Notes: generated by a model not told the origin, from the letters alone. Counted from the stretch's first letter, positions 34,492-46,914 are shown. The stretch is DNA of 60,206 nucleotides from Dentipellis sp. KUC8613 (GCA_002286715.1 NSJX01000071.1:36792-96997); one strand, 5' to 3'. Translations and numbers: made by a program.

Positions 34492-35531
34492 ATGGCCCCC
34501 ACCATCGCCATTATCGCTGCGGGCGCAATGGGCGCCGCCGTCGCCCGGCGATTCACCGAAGCCGGCGCGACCGTGCTCACGAATCTCGACGGTCGCTCGG
34601 AACCCACTCGCCGCCGGGCCCACGATGCAGGCATGCAGGACGTCCCCTTCGCAGAGCTAGCGCGCAGGTCTTCGTTCCTGCTCAGCATCCTCCCGCCAAG
34701 CGAAGCCGCGCGCCTCGCCACCCGCTACTTGGAGGCGTATAATTCGACCGAGGCGTCCCACTCGGATGCAGATCGCCCGATATACGTCGACTGCAACGCG
34801 GTGAGCCCCGAGACCGCGCACAGTATAGCTGCGCTATTCGCGGGCTCGAGTGTGCGCTTTGTCGACGCGGGGATTATCGGCGGGCCGCCACGGGAGGGGT
34901 ACGACCCGACCTTTTACGCCTCCGCCGATGCGACAAACACGCCGGCGCTGGATGCGTTCGAGGCACTCGGAGCTTATGGCATGAAGATCGCCACGCTGCG
35001 TGAGGACGGCGCAGGCGTGGGCGACGCCAGTGCGCTTAAGATGTCCTACGCGGTACGTCCCGTGGCCTGCTGTCTCCGACAGTGCGGCCTCTGAAGTGGC
35101 CACACGCGTCTTCAGGGCATCACCAAAGGCCTCACGGGTCTTTTCACGACGATGATTTTAGGCGAGTGCTTCTGCCCGCACTGACGCGCCCTGTCTTACC
35201 GCTGAATCGATGTCCCAAAGCGGCGCACGCGGCGTCACCTGCAACATCTGCCGCGCTGATGCGCGAGCTCCACGCGTCCCAGCCCCTGCTCTTGCAGCGC
35301 CTCACGCTCAGCATCCCCCCCATGCTCCCCAAGGCCTACCGCTGGGTCGGCGAGATGCATGAGATATCTGATTTTGTAGGTGGTCCGTCAGGGGACGTCT
35401 ACAAAGGTATGGCCAGCGTGTACGAGCGCGTTGAGCGTGCGGTGGCTCAAGACGGCCCGGATAAGCAAGTCCTGGATAAATTTGTCGAGGATGCAAAGAA
35501 GTTGCTGGAGGAACGGAACAAGAAGGATTAG
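34492..35531 (+). CDS. NAD(P)-binding 6-phosphogluconate dehydrogenase-like protein (DUF1932)
   Basis: Predicted beta-hydroxyacid-dehydrogenase-type oxidoreductase. Three exons: 34492-35052, 35116-35161 and 35221-35531, giving 305 aa. The Rossmann start is IAIIAAGAMGAAVARRF (AAGAMG in place of GxGxMG, as I recall for relatives). FVDAGIIGGPP and YASAD mark the cofactor domain. The C-terminal DUF1932 all-helical domain contains GITKGLTGLFTTMIL, LMRELHASQPLLLQRL and PKAYRWVGEMHEISDFV. The second intron must start with GC: only splicing 35162-35220 (gcgagt...aaag) joins TTMIL to AAHAAS in frame. An upstream GTG at 34456 is not used. The physiological substrate is unknown. Confidence 0.85.
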
Positions 35532-38500
35532 GCAGCAGGCACGGGGTTCCCCCGCGGAGATTTGACCGTTAGGAAGTGAGTACCAAGTGTAGTTTAGTCT
35601 GTGGAATACGGCTGGCTGGCAGCTTTGCTATCTTCTCCACGCCCCACAGCGAACTTGTCCGGTTCTGCCTCGGACTGCCTTTCGTCCCGAGCACGTTCCT
35701 TACTGGCACGGATGACCACGCTTTTCTTAGCGACGCCGCTGTATTCAGCGATCTGCCGACGCGACGCCCTGTCGTAAGACACAGTTTCTGCATCAGCCGG
35801 ACCCGGGAGTAATGCCCATATTCTCGCCTCTGCCTCGCACCAGCGCGTCGATCACTAAGACAGAGTGCAACAATCACTGCGAACGACAATCGGGACCTGT
35901 GCTGGTGCGCGCGGAGATGCATGCCTTCGCTGGGGTCAAATTGGCGGAGAGAAGAGGAGACCGTGAGCATGCCGGGCATCTACGCAGAGCCCAGAATGAT
36001 ACCGCGGTGGGCGGCGGCGAGGCGATGGCAACGCGTCGTTGAAACTGGTGGCACTCGGGTACAGAGCTCAGGCGCCGTTCATCAAGCGAATAAACAGCCA
36101 ATTGAACACTAGCAATGGGCGTAATCCACTCGATCGGACTCAGAGAAGGAACGCGGGATCCTATCTGCAGTTGGCATGCGGTGCTCCCGAGCGTGACGGT
36201 GACATGTTCGCAGGTTCGATCGTCGCAACACCGATGAATTGTACTCGTGATTATTTTGGGGATACACGGGGGCCTCGTTCGCAAGTAGCCAAAGCGGCAG
36301 ATGCAGGGATCCGCCAGCCTCGTCTCTCGGCAGCGCTCCAGGCCGACGGTACCGTAGACAAGATGACAATACGGCACACGGAGACTGAGGCCTTCGACGC
36401 GATCCGAGGCTGTGTAGCAGGATTACTTACCTTGGTGCAAAACCCGCCCGTCGGGCTGGGGCCCCAAGGCCGACGCCGCGAGCTCCATCACGGCGCGCGA
36501 GCGCGCGCCTGGGTCCGCCCAGCAACGTGATTCGATGGGTAAGTCGAATAAGTCAGCTAGTGGTGCCACGCGAGTCAGAGAAGGGTGGATTCTGCCAGGT
36601 TCCATGAATACATACGGTAAGCCATGCACCCAACTCAGGTGGCCAGACATTATCAATCTATCCGAGACCGAGACCGATGGTGTCATCGAACAGAGCAGCG
36701 GCTAAGTGGCCGCTGGCCCTTTCTCGCAGAGATCGGGAAGGTCCGACCCTGGCCGCCGGTCCGTCAGAAGCTCGAGGCAACGCGGTCGTCGTGGGTCGAA
36801 CGTTGTGTCGTGCGAAGGTCATGAATACAGTCCAGTGGCGTTTGGATGGGTTGCAGGAAGTGACACGGTAAGGCCAAGTAAGCGCCACGTTCGAGGCGCC
36901 ATGCGCCCACATTTAGGCGCCGTGGCATGCGAGAAAGTATATCAAGATCAAACGCGAGAAAAAGCGCCTCTAAGAGATGTTGAGTCCAGAAGTTTGTGGA
37001 ACGTTGTAGGATGTTGGAGGTGTCGAGTCTGTGATGTTGTACATAGTTAGGCGAGCATCGTGTAGTAAGAGACAGACAAACTTGAAACTCAGAAGATGTC
37101 ATGCCGCCGGGCGCGAACAGATGTAAACAGGGTTCTCGTGCACCCTGGATGTCGGCTTGGCCACCACGGGAAGAGCGTCACGGAGGCGGTGCCGTGAGAG
37201 CGACGTGATGCAGGGAGGCCCACTCGTTTCGCATCTGTCGGCCCACTGTCCGCGGCTACGAGACTTCCAAGCTAGAAGGATGCGCAGAGAGTGCTCAGCT
37301 TCGCTCTTGGCCGCTTTTCTCAGAGTCGCAGCACCAAATGATTGATGATGGCACGCACCCTTTCCCTACATTTCGGCACATCAAACAAGCCGTTTCGTGC
37401 TTCAGCCCATATTACCCGAACGAGAACGCGTTATTTGGCCGACGCTGAGAAGACTTGCCCGCTCACGTTTGACATGAGCGTGTGCGTTTTACCAGGACGA
37501 CGTGAGGGAAGTGCTGTATCCTGTTGTGGAAGGTGATGATGTGTCCATTATATTTTTGACGCCAGAACCGGGGTGCTGATGCCTTCATGATATTGAAGTG
37601 TCCGCGACCGTACCCATGACGGTCCTACCGTCCAAGGGTGGAACAGCCTTGCGAACCAACGCGGGCTGTGAGTGATGCATCTAGGCGTCCCATGGTCCGC
37701 TCAAGTTTGAGGCTTCGTATCGAGCCTGTAGTGACGCGAAAGATGTGCCTCCCGAAATTGAGTAGTTATTTTCGGACAACGAGGAGAAAGTTTGAATGGC
37801 CTGACATTGATAACAAGCGCTAGTCGCACAGCAACTGCGTACTCTACATATAGCGTCAGGGCGCATGGTAGAATGTATATTTCATCTGTCAATGGAGGCT
37901 TGGCGTCAAAACTCCGGGAGCTATTCGAGTTCCTGAAGCCTGTGGACGCTTGCACCGTTCAGAGGGACGATTTGTTTCAATCAAATCTACCGCTCCCAGG
38001 TGGCGACGAGGCACGACCTTTCTGAGAATGAAGTGTATTCACCGAAGTAAAGGGGCACGCTGTACTCACATGGTTGTTGTACGAGACGAGTGCCTGAAGC
38101 CGGTGTGCGACAGAGCAAATCACGCTGAAATGCCATCTGCATAAAGCATCGGCATGTTTATACCGCACGGAAGATATTTGACTCCGTATAGCTGATTGGA
38201 AGAAGGCGCGTTCTTTGTGACTAGACTTGTTGCGCTCTCCATGAGACGAAGATTCGCTCGCAAGAGAAGGCAGATGCCACCGATGAGTTGTACAAGGGTC
38301 AATTCAGAAGCATGTACGATGACAAGGATAAATTACTTTACTTTGAGATGCAACGAAAAGCGACGAACACTACCGTGTGCCGTGGTCCAACATGTTCACC
38401 ACCCGTGGCAGCCACCGACGTGAACCTAGAAACATTCAGCACCTTTCACACGATACGTTCACCTTCAAGTTCGCGAGAAGCACTGGCCCTTCTCTTCCCC

Positions 38501-38992
38501 TCGCTTCCCAAGTTATCATCTCAATTCCCAAGTAGAACCTGCCAAACCAGAGATCCGCCCTCCCGATCCGCAGCGCATCGAAGCACGCGCTTCGCACCGG
38601 ATGTGCTTCGTGGCGTTGGGGTTCTCGGGATGCGGCGCTGCTGTTGAGAAGCGAAGACCAGGAGCAGAGCGGAAGCAGGTAACAAGATCCATCCGGATGC
38701 AGCTGAGATTAACTGACGAAATTGCGACACAAATTTGGACAGTCCTGTTGTCCTGCGAGCATCGTGGTGAAGAGAAGCGCAAACATGGGGCGCACCATAA
38801 GACGTGTCAGACGTTGACTTCACATACGTCCCAGTGCCCCGAGTGTATATAGACATTGGGCTCGTCATGTTGGTGGAGTTGAAGGCGAACATGTACGCAA
38901 TTCATTGAGTGTGACGTCACGGCACGTGCGGGCGCTTAGCAGAGCTGCGCAACGGGGCGCATCATAAAGGAGACATCCGCAGAGGAACGTGC
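35532..38992. other. 3.46-kb stretch with no supportable gene
   Basis: This is the longest gene-free interval in the window. Many overlapping frames of 60-167 codons occur on both strands (for example 35874-36377 minus, 36039-36530 plus, 38288-38892 both strands), but none shows a domain, a consistent exon chain or family resemblance. GC content looks moderate, without the AT-rich blocks seen at the window edges. It could be a heavily decayed gene or element, or host long non-coding RNAs. Confidence 0.5.
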
Positions 38993-40129
38993 ATGCCCCC
39001 CTCAACCTCCCTCCTCAACATGCCTTCAGACACCCCAACGTTCGCGGACCAGCTCCTTCTCAAGGTACGATTATCTGCAAGCAGGGCGGGCAGCGCGAAT
39101 GCGAGTGCTGACGGGGAAAATGGTATTATACAGGTCGTCAATGTCGTAGTCTACGTGCTATTCTTGGGCTCCAACATCTACACCATCGCCGCCCCGAACG
39201 ACATTTACTACACTGGAAAAGAGACTTACATCACTCCTGCGCCGTGGGCGTTCCTCATCTGGTACGCTTCAACTTAGCGAGAGCGATCCTCCGAGCGCTC
39301 CTTACCCCTCACAACAGGTCGTTGATCCATGTGCTCCTATTGGGCACGATTATCTACCAGTTCTTCCCCGCCGGGTATAGGGTAATTATTGACGGCATTG
39401 GATGGCGGCTTCCTCTGCTGGGCATCCTGAACGCCATCTATGTGAACCTTTGGGCTAGCCATTACTACGTCATTGGTGCGTCGTTTCAAATCATGTTCGA
39501 GTGTCCAATATTGATGTAAGACATCAAGCCTTCATCTTTGCGCTCTTCGTCAGCTCCGCAATTACTGTAAGTTGATCTGTCTCTAAATACAGAATGACCG
39601 CCGACACAGCTTCTGCAGCATATCTACTACATCGTCAAGAAGTATCATGAGCCCGCCAGCATCACGGATGAGCTCTTCGTTCACCTTCCCTTCTCGCTCT
39701 ACCACGGCTGGACGACCGTTCTCATTGTCCTCACTGCCTTTGAGGCGTTTGGCGTGAACGCGTACACCGAGCGCGCGGGTGCCTGGACGAAGGTCTTCGT
39801 CTTCCTCGCCTTGTAAGAATGTTGTCCTACGTTATTCTATGCCCATTCAACATACAATTTCCAGGTTCTTCCTCGAAGGCACTGCCGCGGCCTACGCATT
39901 CTCGACCCCCGAGGGTGACTTGCCGGCCGCAATTGCAATTGCCTGGTCCATGTTTGCGATATTCGCGCACCAGCGCTCGTCGGGCTTCGTACATTGGTCC
40001 GCGCTCGCATTCTCCATCATGGCGCTGTTCTGGGTGTTTAAGGGCGTGTTCGGGCTCACGAGCCTGTGGCGTCATGGCGGAGTTGTGCTGGAGGACGAGG
40101 AGCGCGCCCCGCTCGTCGGCAGTGGATAA
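38993..40129 (+). CDS. Polytopic membrane protein, possibly TspO/MBR-related
   Basis: This is a multi-exon gene starting at ATG 38993; exon 1 ends at 39064 before gtacga. Joined exons give about six transmembrane helices: [16 protein letters not shown], then [87 protein letters not shown] and [22 protein letters not shown] short acidic tail ([13 protein letters not shown]) ends at TAA 40127-40129. The [10 protein letters not shown] motif resembles the tryptophan-rich sensory (TspO) superfamily pattern, but I am not certain of that link. Function is unknown. Confidence 0.72.
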
Positions 40130-40609
40130 ATGTCAGGGCAATATGCGACTACTTCTTGATTAGGATTCGGTCCTTGTTCGTGGTATCTAGTCACGTCGGA
40201 CAGTCCCGCTGCATAGCGCGCGACCCAGTGTATATTACTGTGTCTTTTACTCGATGTACCCATGCCTGTCTCACGAGAATATGCCAGATGACAGCTGCGT
40301 GTTCAAATGGCCAAGAAGCATCACGGCCCGCCTAGACATCTCTGATCCGTACTAACAACTTTGAATACAATGGTCTAGCACTCCAATTTGTGTTCTCGAC
40401 AGCCAATATATTGCACCACCGGGTGCGTCGGAAGGGACACGCGGCCTACGCAAGCATCTGGCCGGAACTGGACCTGCCGCCGCACTCGTCATGGGTCCGG
40501 GATGACGACAGGGGCAAGCACCAGCCCCACCATATAGTATCCTCAACTGTCCGCTATACCTCCACTTCCGCAATCCCCATACATCCCCTCAACCGACACC
40601 GCCAGTACC
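40130..40609. other. Spacer between two membrane-protein genes
   Basis: This 480-bp spacer lies between tandem plus-strand genes. No coding region or repeat is seen. Confidence 0.35.
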
Positions 40610-41234
40610 ATGTCTGCCTTCGTCAACGTACCTGACGGCGCGCGCATAGCGACCGTCGTCGGTCTCGCTACCTCTAGCATCCTCACCGGTAAGTGCCGCC
40701 CAACCCAACCCAACGACTATCCCGCATCCCTGCATGATGTTCACACTTTATCTCGACTGACCTGAAATTCTTCTAGGCGGCATCCTCAGTCTCTCCGCCG
40801 TCGCGGTGCCCGCCTTGCTCAGCGCCTCGCACAGCAGCGACAAGACGCTGCTCCCGCGACTCTTCGCGCGGCTCTACCACACCGGCAAAGCGCACGCCAT
40901 CCCGCTCGGCGCGCTTGCAGCGTCTGCCTACTCCTACAGCGCATTCGCGCACTGGGAAGCCGGCAATGCGCTCTGGCCTGCGTTCCTCGCTGCCGGCGGC
41001 GCGTCCATCGCGATCGTCCCCTTCACGCTCGCCGTCATGATGCGCAACGTACGCACCCTGCTCGCCGCCGCGGAGGTGACGCCCGCCAAGGAGGGCGAGC
41101 CCGAGCCCGCGGGTGCGCTCGATCTCGACGCACAGGTCCGCGAGGTTGCCCTGTGGGCGCGATACAACTTCATTCGCGGCTCCCTGCCGCTCATCGGGAG
41201 CGCCATTGCGCTGTGGGCTACGTTCAGCGAGTGA
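40610..41234 (+). CDS. DUF1772 membrane protein
   Basis: Small four-helix membrane protein of the DUF1772 (anthrone-oxygenase-like) family. Two exons: 40610-40688 and 40777-41234, giving 178 aa. Helices fall at ~12-38 (IATVVGLATSSIL...GGILSLSAVAVPALL), ~68-85, ~90-118 (LWPAFLAAGGASIAIVPFTLAVM) and the C-terminal IRGSLPLIGSAIALWATF. In this family a conserved RxxxY-HxxGK-like turn precedes helix 2; here it is RLYHTGKAHAIPLG. Some relatives act on aromatic polyketides, but with no biosynthetic genes nearby I assign no activity. Confidence 0.83.
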
Positions 41235-41966
41235 AGATGAAGAAAAAGGAGTAGGAATGGAGCTGGGTGTCGACGCGATGCTAGGATCGAATATGGGCTG
41301 CATAATGGATAGTGGACGTCGACGGTCGATCAGCATCTATCATCCTGTCCGGCTCTAGTGCAACACTTTGTAACGTATGATTGTACAGTATATTGAAGCC
41401 TTCATAATCCTGTCCCGCTGGAACCACGGAAACTACTCGTAATCCCGACTCGAGGCTCCCCGTCGGCATCGGCGTCGACACCGGCGCGCTGCGAAATTGA
41501 AATTAATCAATGCACCGACTCGGACGGCACGTTGGCGTCCTGGGCCTTCGCGACCCGGGTACGCGCCAAAGCACTCGGCCAGATCGACATCATTGCACGG
41601 AGGTGGCACTGACAGACGCCTGACGCCCGGGCTTGTAGCAAAGAAGATCAGATCCCATTTGGTCTTGCGTTTGCTCGCGTGCCCGGGCTCGAGCTACCCT
41701 GACAGCAGCAGCGACAGCAGCGTCGTCGCGTAGGAGCGACCCAAAAATATCGTGTGTCCGAGTCGGCCGCGGGGGTCGACCGTCGACGCAGGGTCGATCC
41801 CTTCTAGGCACATTGTAGCAGTCTTCTTGGGTGGGTCATCAAAGGGCACGGGGTACAGCTAACCAACCATGTATACGCATGCGTACGTACGACGGTGACA
41901 AGACAAGGGTATCGCAATCACTCTACTCCGCTCCTACCTCATACACGCCAAAGATGCTCCGTCACG
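41235..41966. other. Convergent 3' spacer
   Basis: This 732-bp spacer lies between the DUF1772 gene (plus) and Atg5 (minus), both ending here. Short frames (41497-41811) show no motif. Nothing else is supportable. Confidence 0.35.
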
Positions 41967-43267
41967 CTACCGATCCCGCAGGAGCCCAATGCAAACATTG
42001 ACCCACCCGTCCGCACCGGTCATGCACGCGCCAAGCCATGCGAGCTCCGCTTCTGGAGGCGCGAGCACGCCCTGGATGAGAGCGTACCCAAGGTTGCGTG
42101 GTGTCGGTGCGGACGGCGAGGGCGTTGGGAACAGCAACGGAAGGTGTTGCGAAAGGAGATCCGACAACGTATTCGGCGAGCCTGCAATGTATCAACGGGA
42201 GTAATTCAGCGACGATTCGGGTCAGCGAACGCGTGCCGAGATGGGTTCCACAGACACGGTTCGGCAGAGTGTAATGCGATGAGGCTCACCGTCTTCGAGT
42301 ATAGGCGGTGCGAGATCCTGTAGTACGGGACCATCAGGCAAATACAGCCGCACAGGCACGCTGCGCACACTGTAGGCGCCTTCACGGTCCGGCATGCCCT
42401 GGGGATCGGCCGAGGGCGGGCGGGTATGAAGCGATGCTGACGATGGCGGGACTGGCGGGGAGTTTGGACGCGTCGGTACGGTGGTTGGTGTCACCTTGTT
42501 TGCGACTCGCCAGTAGTCATCGAAGTTGTCTGGTAGGTATGACCGAAGACCGAAGACCGAAATCAGTAGGCATCCAGGCGCGCACGCGAAAAGGCAAGGG
42601 AAGGAATGCGGGACGTACGTTCCTTGATCCCCTCCCATATCCCGTCTTGCTCTGCCTTGCGCAGTCCTGTCATCCGCTTAGTACTTCCCCACCGCAGAAA
42701 ATCAGCCTCCTTTAGTTGTCCCATAAACGCTTGTTTGCATGCTTCGGGCGTCGGCGCTAGGAGTAGCTTCTCGGTCGGCGGAGATGCAAGATGGAGCACT
42801 AGACGCAGTGGTGCGGATTGCAGCAGCGCGGATGTCGACGCGGTCTGACGAGTAGACACCGAGGTTGTATGGTTGTCGTAGATGAGGCCGATGGGCCAGT
42901 GCCTGCTCGCGGGAGTTAGTTCGGAAATAGCACCATGGAGAACATGCGTGCGGCACCATTTCAGCAGATGGCCATCCTCGCTCTCAAACCACCAGTCCTC
43001 CTCCTTGAGACCCCTCGCAGCCTCTTCGTCAAATACGACGTCCATAAGAAACCGCTTGATCTCGGGCACGAGTAGGGGCAGGTAGCTGACGCGCGGCGCC
43101 TGGATGAAGTAGCACTCGAGACCGCGATTGCTATTGGCCGGGAGCTCCTTGGAGTCGACGCGTATCTCGAGCGGGACTGTGCCTTCCCATGTCAGGCGTC
43201 GAAAGAGGGTGGTGGATGCTGGAGAAGAGAAGGTAGAGGGAGAGTGGCGTGCGCCGTACGTGGACAT
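41967..43267 (-). CDS. ATG5: Autophagy protein Atg5
   Basis: Acceptor in the Atg12-Atg5-Atg16 conjugate that promotes Atg8 lipidation on the growing autophagosome. Exon 1 is 43267-42619. Later exons are joined by introns that rebuild KEHNFDDYW and EDGSPNTLSDLLSQHL. The stop is at 41967-41969. Recognisable blocks are FRRLTWEGTVPLEIRVDSKELP (first ubiquitin-like fold), CYFIQAPRVSYLPLLVPEIKRFLMDVVFD, HWPIGLIYD, QAFMGQLKEADFLRWGSTKRMTGLRKAEQDGIW (helical domain; the Lys in STKRM is the probable Atg12 acceptor), and the second ubiquitin-like fold YSVRSVPVRLYLPDGPVLQDL ... YALIQGVLAPPEAELAWLGACMTGADGWVNVCI. A Pro/Ser-rich linker of ~40 residues separates the last two. Confidence 0.95.
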
Positions 43268-45431
43268 TGAGGCGAACGATGAGCAAGACCAATATCACGA
43301 CGCGCGCGTTCCTTCGAGGCAGCCCCTAACCCTAAGAGACCTTCCGTTAATAGATGATCAATCCAGCCGAACAATCTTCATCATGCTTTCCTCCTGCCTC
43401 CCCGGCCCGCCCGTTCAAAAATTTGCCTGTCGTGTCTGACACAAGACACGGCTGTAGAGGACGCAAGCTCGCCGAACTGTCACTCCACGCTTCACAATGT
43501 GCACGTGCAGCTAGGACCATTAAACTGCCACAGTTGCCATACGGGCTTTTGCATCCCCCGGACCGAACTCCTGGATCGCCGTCGCCCAATCTCAGGCAGA
43601 CCGTTTCGCGACCTTCCGAGTGACCCCAGCGCGTCGACCCATGTCGTTTTGTGACTTCCAAGAACCCTCGCGATCCTGACAGGATCCGTCGGATGACCGT
43701 TTCTTCTCCGGGTTCTGGATATCGATGTCCACTACCCACCGCAGACGCCGGCGCCTCCGCGCATCCTGCAATTTTGGGCTGACGTTTCGTCTTCCGTCCT
43801 TCCGTCCTTCCTTGCCAAACGTCCCAATGGCGGCCTCTCCGGATCGGCGGCGGTCTTCTCGGCTTCCATTCTCAAGAAGCCAGGAGACCACGCAGTTGCA
43901 CACCGGTCCGCCCTGGCGTCGCCTGAACTTTGCATCTACTGCTGACGAATTGGTCACGATTTTGCAGAGTCTCTGCGCGGAGTGGTGTTACTCCAGCTTG
44001 GTTCTGTTTCCTCGGCGCCATGGACATAAGAGCAGGAGGAGGATGCCATCTCTAATCTTGGTCCCGGCGTTCCCATCCCCGGATGGTAGTATATCAAGGC
44101 ACTTTATTTTCATATTCCTTGCCCTTCGGTTATCAAATCGGTGTCCATCTTGCCCTCGAACGCCTTCCACAGAGCCGCCTACGGGGACGATCACGAACGA
44201 TGATGGTCCCGCGCGAAGCATCGACCAGGTGCCATGCTAGTGCTTGCCCGCACGACGGCACGGCGAATGGACACGATCTTCGGATATGCGCATCCGACGT
44301 CGCAGCGGTGTAGATGTGTTTTGGTCTATGTATATGACACGGACCAGCTGCTCCTCCGCGTTTCATTGGCATCGTCGTGAGTACTGCCATCTAATTGTTA
44401 TGGATGCATCTATCGTAGGGCCGCACATTGAATGGCGCGCCTACGCGCCGCCGCGTGCTCGAAGCCTAATACAACTATTAGACATGCTTCTCATATTCTC
44501 AATGTGTCCAGGGCTTCTCAACATGGCCGACCTCGCGCCACATTCGAACCGTTCCCGAGTCGGACCCCGGTGAAGTTCGCGAATCGTACACGTCTTTGCG
44601 CGCAAGACAGACACGCCCCTGCAAATCCCGCCGCGCATCCCCCGCCTCGTAAGCTGTCCATTCGTAAGTTAACGCCGATTGTGTTCGGTCATACTCAGCG
44701 ACTCCCAGTGAATGCCAGCAGGTGCCAGCCACAGCTTCTCAGATCGATCGCGCCGTCGGCGGACGCGAGACGTGTAGGCGCGTTGGCCCGACCCATACGC
44801 AACGCAAGCGCGCCCTGTCCGAGGCGCCGCAACCATTCGGGAGTGGCGATCACCCGACATGTCCATATTCTAGCCTCTAACCGCCCGTGCTTTCGTTTGG
44901 CCACACAGAGTGTCGAACGAGCGCGCATGCGCAGCCGACGTCATGCTCGTGCCCGCCCACGTGAGTCATGCGGGGACCCGGTGTAATCAGCAGTGTGGAG
45001 GAGTGCATCCATGGGGAAGAGGCGAATGCCGATCCGGAGTTATGCGTCGTGTCGTAGCAAAGCCGGCGTCGCTCGGTCGTCGGACTGTTGATATGCAAAG
45101 AACCGAGTTAATTCTAGACAATAGGTATGTACAAGTACACACAGCGCGGGTATCGCCCGGTGTAATTACTAGCGGCGTATTAACAGAGTCCTGTGATGAT
45201 AGATAATCCAGAATATTGGCGCTTTGCTACATCAGTAAACTGCGTGTACTGTGATGAGTGGACGATCCAGAGACAGAGAGACAGAAACTAAAACAGACTA
45301 TAGGAAACACGACCGGTGGGGAGATGATGCGACAGAGCAATTCGACACGATGGAGAGATATTACGAGGGAGGCACTACGTTAATAATATGATGGAGTAAG
45401 GAGTGACCACCGTGGTGACTATGGTGTTACA
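43268..45431. other. 2.2-kb spacer without a supported gene
   Basis: This is the upstream region of Atg5 and the downstream flank of the Zn2Cys6 gene. A 171-codon plus frame (43725-44240) and a 184-codon plus frame (44432-44986) are Arg/Pro/Ser-rich, show no domain and look compositional. Pyrimidine tracts such as cgtccttccgtccttcc (~43795) occur. Confidence 0.4.
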
Positions 45432-46914
45432 CTATCGCCCCGCCGTCAGCGCCGCGGAAAGTAGTCGAATTGATCGGCACTCACTGGAGGATAACTGTTG
45501 AAGTTGTGATACGACGGCCCAGGTAGCCTGATAAGTGTACTGCTCGCGTTCGCTCGCGTTCTGCGACGCAGTATCGTTGCTCAAGCCCAGGCTGATGGCC
45601 ATTTTCATTGCCATCTATGATGGTCGTGTGAGAACTGGGGTGCGACCGTTGTTCTGTCGAGGAGCGTGACATACCTGACTGTACTCGTAGAAACCTGATG
45701 TACATGATTAATGCATGTTGACGTACAATTGTCTCGTGGTCACTCACCTGCCGTCCTGGCGTTCTTGTACTCGCTCCAGGCGATAAGGATGACTGCATGG
45801 AGGATCTCTATGTAAGGATAATGAGAACTGGAGCCGAGGGAGAGTAGCTGCTGCAGCCGAGGTCAGCCGACTCGAAGGCGCAAACGATCAGGGCGACATA
45901 CCTTTGCATTATTGCTATAATTATCGACAACGATTGAAGTCCCTCTGCCGACAATTTCCGGGTGCTGAGAGTACCTATTGACTAACATCAGCTGGGTTGC
46001 CAGGCGGAGGCAATTCATTCCTCACCGAGCCCCCAAAGCCGCGATACTGTTTGCCAAAGCGGGCGAAAGGGAACCGCTGTAGTGACGCTTGCTGACGTCG
46101 TCCGATCGCAGGAAAGGGAAGTTACGATCAAAGCGTTCGAAAAACACTTGAATCAGGTGGGTCATAAGCGTCGGGTGGGGGAATTCGGGCTGGCGCGGAT
46201 CGAACAGGGCTACTGAGTGCGAATCGCGCTGCAGAATAGAAGACCTATGGTACCCGGACGCGTCCTGAGGCAAGCCGCTCGGAAGAGCCGAATGGTCGAC
46301 GCCGCTGACGTTCGCGAGCGGCGACGAAAGATACCTGTGGTGCCGCCATCAGTTAGCTAAGCGCCAGCCTGAGAAGGGACAGCCACGCACGCCGACCGCT
46401 GCTGCACGCCCGGCGACATCCACATATCAGAGGCTGATTGGGATGACGAATAGGGCGCCGGCGAGCCTGACATGTAGCGCGACTGATGCACAGTCTCTAG
46501 GCTTGGGGAGGGAACACCGCTCGCGTACCATTCGGACGAGGAGCGCGCCTGCGGCTCTGGCGAGGACCCATACATAGAACCGCCCTCAACCTTCCCCACT
46601 CCGGGCGTGGAAGACCGTCGACTATGGCCGGACGAGCCTGCGCTGGCACCGGTGACAATGCGACTCCGTTCCGCGAAGTAACGCTCCCGGTCGCGGAACT
46701 CGCAGGAGACATTGGCGGCCTCGCAAGCCTCGCATCTATGTGACTTCGTCTGGACACACTTGATCTTCTTCAAGCGACTGCAAAGGCTTCAGTTCCTGTC
46801 AATTGAAGAATGAAAGAACACGCACCAGTTGTCGCAGGACGTGACCAGCCTCGGACGCTTTTTATGCGTCTGGTTAAGCTGAGGAGATTCTAGTACAAAG
46901 CGAAGGTTGTCCAT
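45432..46914 (-). CDS. Zn2Cys6 transcription factor with short fungal-TF domain
   Basis: Predicted nuclear transcription regulator. ATG 46914 opens a short exon ending in the first zinc cysteines, and a 48-nt intron is followed by the rest of the cluster, together CDNC-RLKKIKC-...-CEAC-...-C (CX2CX6CX7CX2CX6C). A basic residue run (KKRPR) precedes it. A ~100-residue Ser/Gly/Pro-rich linker follows. The fungal-specific TF (MHR) domain is marked by PEFPHPTLMTHLIQVFFERFDRNFPFLRSDD, NSIAALGARYS, ILHAVILIAWSEYKNARTAGFYEYSQMAMKMAISLGL. The frame stops at 45432, soon after that last block, where family members normally run on for 150-300 residues. So it may be truncated or have further exons that I missed downstream. 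Confidence 0.8.

Noticed and set aside
34456..35094. Upstream start for the DUF1932 protein
   Set aside because: The codon at 34456 is GTG; the first in-frame ATG is 34492, right before the Rossmann strand.
35874..36377. 167-codon minus frame in the 35.5-39 kb gap
   Set aside because: It is Cys/Arg/Ser-rich with no motif, overlaps equally long plus frames and has no splice signals in a sensible chain.
43725..44240. 171-codon plus frame upstream of Atg5
   Set aside because: Arg/Ser/Pro-rich composition, no domain, and several similar-length frames overlap it on the other strand.
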